Positions 61,601-64,000 of a DNA stretch of 64,000 bases are shown here, piece by piece. Position 1 is the stretch's first letter; every line of letters starts with the position of its first letter. Origin of the DNA: Sthenelais limicola (taxonomy: Eukaryota > Annelida > Polychaeta > Phyllodocida > Sigalionidae); the NCBI GenBank assembly GCA_942159475.1, contig OW804094.1, forward strand, positions 46,868,966 through 46,932,965, read 5' to 3'. Below the pieces are notes generated by a model. It saw only the letters and a program-made list of their open reading frames with translations, ran no database searches and was not told the origin of the DNA. The position numbers and the translations under genes were made by a program.

Positions 61601-62716
61601 CCAAAAGAACCGAATAAATCGGAATTCTTTACACTACATTGTGAGACCTTGAGTCAGAAATATGGATGTTTCTGTGGTTCCATATAATATTTTTGACAAA
61701 ATTAATGATCATGAAAAGTCCCAATAATTAAGGATATAGTACTAGCCAGCTAAATGACCTTTTGGCCATACTCACCATTTGGTCCTTTCCTTATTTTGGT
61801 GATGGCTGTAAGCGTAATATCGTGATCTATAAATTGTCCCCATTGCATGAGCATCACTGAATGGATATGATGAGGCACATCTTTGTCTGGTAGCGTGTTG
61901 AAACTAACAGCTCGTGGGCTAGGCAAATCACTGCCATCCTTGACTCGCCTTATGGCTTCTAATCCTGAAATCGTTGCAATGCAGTGAGTGAGGGGAGTCA
62001 TTACCAGAACTAATATAATGAAATTTGGACCAATTTCAATGATAGATCTTTGTATATTGCGGATACATCATTTAGGTTAGAAGCAAAACTATTTAAATCA
62101 ACCACACATATATCTGTTAATGAGGGTCTTACCATCAGCATAGTCAGCCTCGAGATTCCTCAAAAGTGGAGTAAACGATCGTCCCCACAGAGGCTTCTGA
62201 AGGTTGTTGCAAGAACCATCAAACGAGCGGTATTTCCCATTCTATATCACATAAAGAAATGTTTAGAAAAGATGTCCAAGATCAATTGAATTTACAAAAG
62301 GATTTCCTCTGGTGATATCAAATCGCAGTTTTCAATGACCGTGATTGGATCCCAAAAGGATTCGGAATTTGGAAATTTCATTGCATAGATTTAATATAAT
62401 GTTTTGCCCATCACCGGTCCTAGAAATATCAATAATGAATGGTGGCACATCAAATCCAAGAACAAACAAGTTGGATAGATTATTTGCTTCGATATCCTAA
62501 ATTAGTCATTAAAATTTATTTTGATATTGATATAGACATTTTGTGGGATACTTCAAGAAATGTCTCACCTGGCAGGCATAACTTGGGAATGGGCAAGTAC
62601 CAGGGTCTACCTTTGGAAAAGGATCATCCGAGTTGAGACGAACATTATTCGGAGTCAGTGGCGACAATATGTCCCTCATTCTACCCACTCCTGCCGTGTT
62701 CTTTGCCATACCAAGC
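52574..62716 (-). CDS. Animal haem peroxidase gene (14 exons, 5' end incomplete)
   Basis: It encodes an MPO/peroxidasin-superfamily peroxidase (H2O2-dependent oxidation; family members act extracellularly or in granules). Fourteen exons join with matching phases into 640 codons and a stop. Numbered from the first complete codon (Leu, 62715-62713): [10 protein letters not shown] (125-134) has the distal-pocket Gln129, haem-ester Asp132, distal His133 and calcium ligand Asp134; TAFIDAS (214-220) is the calcium loop; ERVNEQ (281-286) supplies the catalytic Arg282 and ester Glu285; AFRFGHSML has proximal His386; [10 protein letters not shown] has the His-supporting Asn470. The position of MPO Met243 is Gln286, so no sulfonium haem link is expected. 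The protein ends at LDDMDLSKW, right after the catalytic domain: no C-terminal CCP, EGF or membrane segment. Signal peptide and propeptide are missing. LRR/Ig modules, as in peroxidasin, are not seen. The gene faces the calmodulin-like gene tail to tail. Confidence 0.95.
54515..54777 (+). mobile_element. 3' internal fragment of an LTR retroelement
   Basis: GC-richer than its surroundings and directly followed by the LTR. It shares the junction GCAGTA.A.CTAGG with the end of the 45.2-48.3 kb element. Antisense to the peroxidase, inside its last intron. Confidence 0.5.
54778..54936 (+). repeat. LTR fragment related to the 48.15-kb LTR
   Basis: TCTCTCTC.CTTTCCCTCTGTG, GAGCCGTCAAGGC, TATATAATAAA and GGGCTCA align in order with 48146-48309. 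No second LTR is nearby, so this is a truncated copy. Confidence 0.75.
55120..55243 (-). CDS. Peroxidase exon (residues 570-611)
   Basis: [20 protein letters not shown], matching the family's L..I......iiCdN block. Acceptor TTTTCTCAG, donor GAGA|GTAAGT. Confidence 0.93.
55486..55551. repeat. Short hairpin in a peroxidase intron
   Basis: GTGTATAATGCC and its partner GGGATTATACATC flank a CTCGACTTCGCCTC centre; outer GTGCA / TGCAC segments extend the pairing to arms of about 27 bp. It looks like a small fold-back remnant. Confidence 0.7.
55646..55806 (-). CDS. Peroxidase exon (residues 516-570)
   Basis: [20 protein letters not shown], then [20 protein letters not shown] and RFWYEN, all diagnostic. 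Acceptor CCTTTCAG, donor TCCA|GTAAGT. Confidence 0.96.
56017..56122 (-). CDS. Peroxidase exon (residues 481-516)
   Basis: [20 protein letters not shown] continues the Y...R..CGL block. Acceptor TTATATAG, donor ATAA|GTTAGT. Confidence 0.94.
56435..56531 (-). CDS. Peroxidase exon with RGRDHG (residues 449-481)
   Basis: [18 protein letters not shown]; Asn470 of LN.QR.RDHG hydrogen-bonds the proximal His in family structures. Acceptor GATTTGCAG, donor CCTG|GTAATG. Confidence 0.97.
56854..56967 (-). CDS. Peroxidase exon (residues 411-448)
   Basis: [20 protein letters not shown], then TVDRFLTKE; matches the family's FF....l..GiD..LRGl block. Acceptor TATGCAG, donor GAA|GTAATC. Confidence 0.92.
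57104..57318. mobile_element. Full-length 215-bp hairpin MITE in a peroxidase intron
   Basis: Ends are GGGAGATTTAGCAACCACAA and its reverse complement, flanked by ATATTA on both sides (57098-57103, 57319-57324), a probable 6-bp target duplication. The first 50 bp or so of the arms are almost identical. It makes up well over half of the 367-bp intron between exons 57335-57474 and 56854-56967. Confidence 0.85.
57335..57474 (-). CDS. Peroxidase exon with proximal His (residues 364-410)
   Basis: [13 protein letters not shown] contains the proximal haem His. Donor GAG|GTTAGT lies only 16 bp from the edge of the hairpin MITE at 57104-57318. Confidence 0.96.
57623..57643 (+). repeat. Poly-G run, 21 bases
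   Basis: Uninterrupted G run inside a peroxidase intron; further G runs occur at about 58543-58554 and 53827-53841. Confidence 0.9.
57758..58643. mobile_element. 886-bp inverted-repeat element rich in AAAAGTGACCC
   Basis: Termini are GTGTCATATCGAAAA and, on the other strand, GTGTCAGATCGAAAA. About 130 bp at each end align as inverted repeats built from CGAAAA(G/A)TGACCC units with TTTTTCGGCAATCGAAAA in common. Two more units occur inside, at about 58420 and 58474. Internally there is also a hairpin of about 70 bp (58205-58272; TTTCAATTAATG / CATTAATTGAAA arms). No transposase. It lies in the peroxidase intron 57475-59006. Confidence 0.75.
59007..59261 (-). CDS. Peroxidase exon with catalytic Arg and Glu (residues 279-364)
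   Basis: [23 protein letters not shown], then [16 protein letters not shown] and [13 protein letters not shown], all hallmark blocks. Acceptor ATCTTTGTCAG, donor TCAG|GTTAGT. Confidence 0.97.
59507..59623 (-). CDS. Peroxidase exon (residues 240-279)
   Basis: Begins [14 protein letters not shown] and ends [12 protein letters not shown], leading into the GD..VNE motif of the next exon. This is the variable loop of the family and the least conserved exon here. Acceptor TTTACCATAG, donor GCAG|GTAAGG. Confidence 0.88.
59954..60058 (-). CDS. Peroxidase exon with calcium loop (residues 205-240)
   Basis: [20 protein letters not shown]; the Thr-Phe-Asp-Ser calcium ligands are all present. Acceptor TTTTCTCAG, donor CCAG|GTAAAA. 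Confidence 0.96.
60246..60413 (-). CDS. Peroxidase exon (residues 149-205)
   Basis: A Cys-rich stretch ([20 protein letters not shown]) followed by [18 protein letters not shown], matching the family's IP.nDP....CL.F.RS block. Acceptor TTGTGACAG, donor ATTG|GTATG. Confidence 0.94.
61776..61964 (-). CDS. Peroxidase exon with distal haem site (residues 86-149)
   Basis: Contains [11 protein letters not shown]: distal His, haem-ester Asp and the first calcium ligand. Acceptor GATTTCAG, donor AATG|GTGAG. Confidence 0.97.
62133..62241 (-). CDS. Peroxidase exon (residues 50-86)
   Basis: It reads [13 protein letters not shown] and then [20 protein letters not shown], the conserved N-terminal peroxidase-domain signature. 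Acceptor ATATAG, donor GATG|GTAAGA. Confidence 0.95.
62569..62716 (-). CDS. Peroxidase, first exon found (residues 1-49)
   Basis: 148 bp after a pyrimidine-rich acceptor ending CCTCCAAG; donor CAG|GTGAG. It reads [17 protein letters not shown] through [10 protein letters not shown], the start of the mature-domain Cys-containing region. The first base completes a codon from an exon upstream, so Met3 is not taken as the start. Confidence 0.85.
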
Positions 62717-64000
62717 CTTGGAGGTAAGATAGGAATAAAAGTAGAAAAGGATTTACATTTGGTCCCTGCATCAATCCAAAAGGCCCTTCTGTCATTCGGT
62801 GTCCCACCCTAGGTAAAAATACACCTAGATAAAAACCCACCCACTCCACCGATTTTAGCCGGGGGCGCTCATTCGAACCATGAATTAATCACACAATGTT
62901 ATATAATTACCACAACTCATTAAACTTCATCCGCACTTTCTAAGCTTGTTATCAACCTAACCATTTACTATCTAGATTAACCAATCAGAAGGCTGCTATT
63001 TAATTAGTTAACAGTAACTTAAGTTACACAATTTTGATATGCCCCCTAATTTTCCAATTATAAAATATTCACTGAAGAAGGTTCAACTGTTAGAACCGAA
63101 ACGTTGAAATCAGCCCATCGAATTAACTATAATATGTTGATAAAAACCACTTCATCAAACCTGCTGTTGTCTAGTTATGGTGTTCTACCAACTCTAAATG
63201 TTACATAATTGTCTAGTTTCATCAAAATATGTGGGCACTTCTCTTGAAACGTCGACACAATTCCTAGACCAGTATTTCATGATAATCAGAAATGTAAAAA
63301 ATAACTTGCGTGGTATCAAACAAATTCCAGTGTCACTAAATGCTAGATTGCTAAATGCTAGAGATTTCATCATTTTGTGAAGGGGATACATCATTCCACA
63401 TCACGTGTTATTCCAGGTAGTGGCTGAGAAATGTGGAGTAGGAGAACAAACTAATAATGAAATCAATCTGAATGTATTCTGGTGTTGAAGTTGGCAGCTA
63501 TCCAGAACTGTTTTCATATTCAAAATATATTGGGATGAAATCATATCCGCAAGTACAATGGTATATTTAAAGGGTGAAATATTTTTTTTGCAAAATGATG
63601 GAATTTTGAACAATAGTAGTACAATATCTAGTACGGTTTTGATATCCCAGGTATGGAGATAAAACAATATCAGCAATGAAATATATTATATTGTATGGTC
63701 GATTCCAGAAATTTAAGTGCAATTTTGATGTTTTCACGTTTTTTGTCTGTGCAATACCTTTGTCAATTCTGATCGTATAAACATACACATGGTATGTATG
63801 GATTCCTTATGGTATACTCTTTATTTCCAGATACATTTTAAGATTATATGAATCTTATTTCTACCGACTTTTTAAGTATTGCTATTGTAAAGTATACTTG
63901 ACAGGCCTGAAATAATCCACCCTTTGGCGATATGATATTGTAAAATTGACAAGCATAAATTGTCTAATTTTTAAGTTAAAGTAGTCTCATTCAGCCACAC
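62717..64000. other. Upstream of the peroxidase exons; nothing coding seen
   Basis: The signal-peptide and propeptide exons should lie here or beyond the window, but I found no convincing candidate. The sequence is AT-rich and contains the hammerhead-like motif at 63072. Confidence 0.5.
63066..63110 (+). other. Hammerhead-like RNA motif
   Basis: CTGAAGA (63072-63078; fits CUGANGA), an extra A, a 5-bp stem GGTTC/GAACC (63080-63084, 63093-63097) with an 8-nt loop, then GAAA (63098-63101). Flanking TTCA (63068-63071) can pair with TGAA at about 63105-63108. Same design as 13836-13885 and 21600-21640 with unrelated stem bases. A functional stem III is not evident. Confidence 0.35.

Noticed and set aside
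63194..63394. - strand frame upstream of the peroxidase as a possible signal-peptide exon
   Set aside because: It has no plausible signal peptide with a donor in the right phase and overlaps an AT-rich repeat-like stretch.

Overview
This is animal nuclear DNA. Protein-coding exons are short, scattered and bounded by GT..AG splice sites, base composition is AT-rich, and most of the window is repeats and transposon debris. Two spliced genes, a degenerate LINE, a gag-only LTR element and many fold-back elements can be supported. Gene content and TE style suggest a marine invertebrate, perhaps a deuterostome, but I cannot name the species. All calls come from reading and translating the sequence by eye; no search was run.

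Layout. 1-36 kb holds no gene I can support. It carries near-perfect palindromes (about 1.5-1.8 kb), a polypurine tract (3.4-3.7 kb), a degenerate GCAGCAC-rich array (4.4-5.05 kb), a nested cluster of fold-back elements with a minisatellite (8.2-10.2 kb), pairs of diverged dispersed repeats (15.8/18.5 kb; 23.3/29.1 kb), two TIR elements (27.05-27.83 and 29.66-30.71 kb), a broken LINE (32.6-34.8 kb) and a duplicated 165-bp block (35.3/35.55 kb).

36.4-48.9 kb (+ strand) is a calmodulin-like EF-hand gene. Five coding exons were found, and the initiator codon must lie in an exon further upstream. All four EF-hand loops are canonical. Against standard calmodulin it has a longer N-terminus, one extra residue in the central linker, and one intron displaced by 12 bp. 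Its last intron holds a gag-only LTR retroelement (45.2-48.3 kb).

52.6-62.7 kb (- strand) is an animal haem peroxidase of the myeloperoxidase/peroxidasin superfamily. I assembled 14 exons whose phases all agree, giving 640 residues to the stop. Every catalytic, haem-binding and calcium-binding residue is visible. The 5' end (signal peptide, propeptide) is not found in the window. The two genes are convergent with 3.6 kb between their stops. The peroxidase introns carry an LTR fragment, a full-length hairpin MITE 16 bp from a splice donor, and a GTGACCC-rich inverted-repeat element.

The least ordinary signals are: (1) three short loci with the same hammerhead-like core, CUGANGA + A + a 4-5 bp stem + GAAA, whose stem sequences differ but stay complementary; (2) a 1,050-bp TA-flanked element whose ends are arrays of GGGTTCT/AGAACCC, with its empty site preserved elsewhere in the window; (3) fold-back DNA with 49-bp and 76-bp arms that are almost identical.
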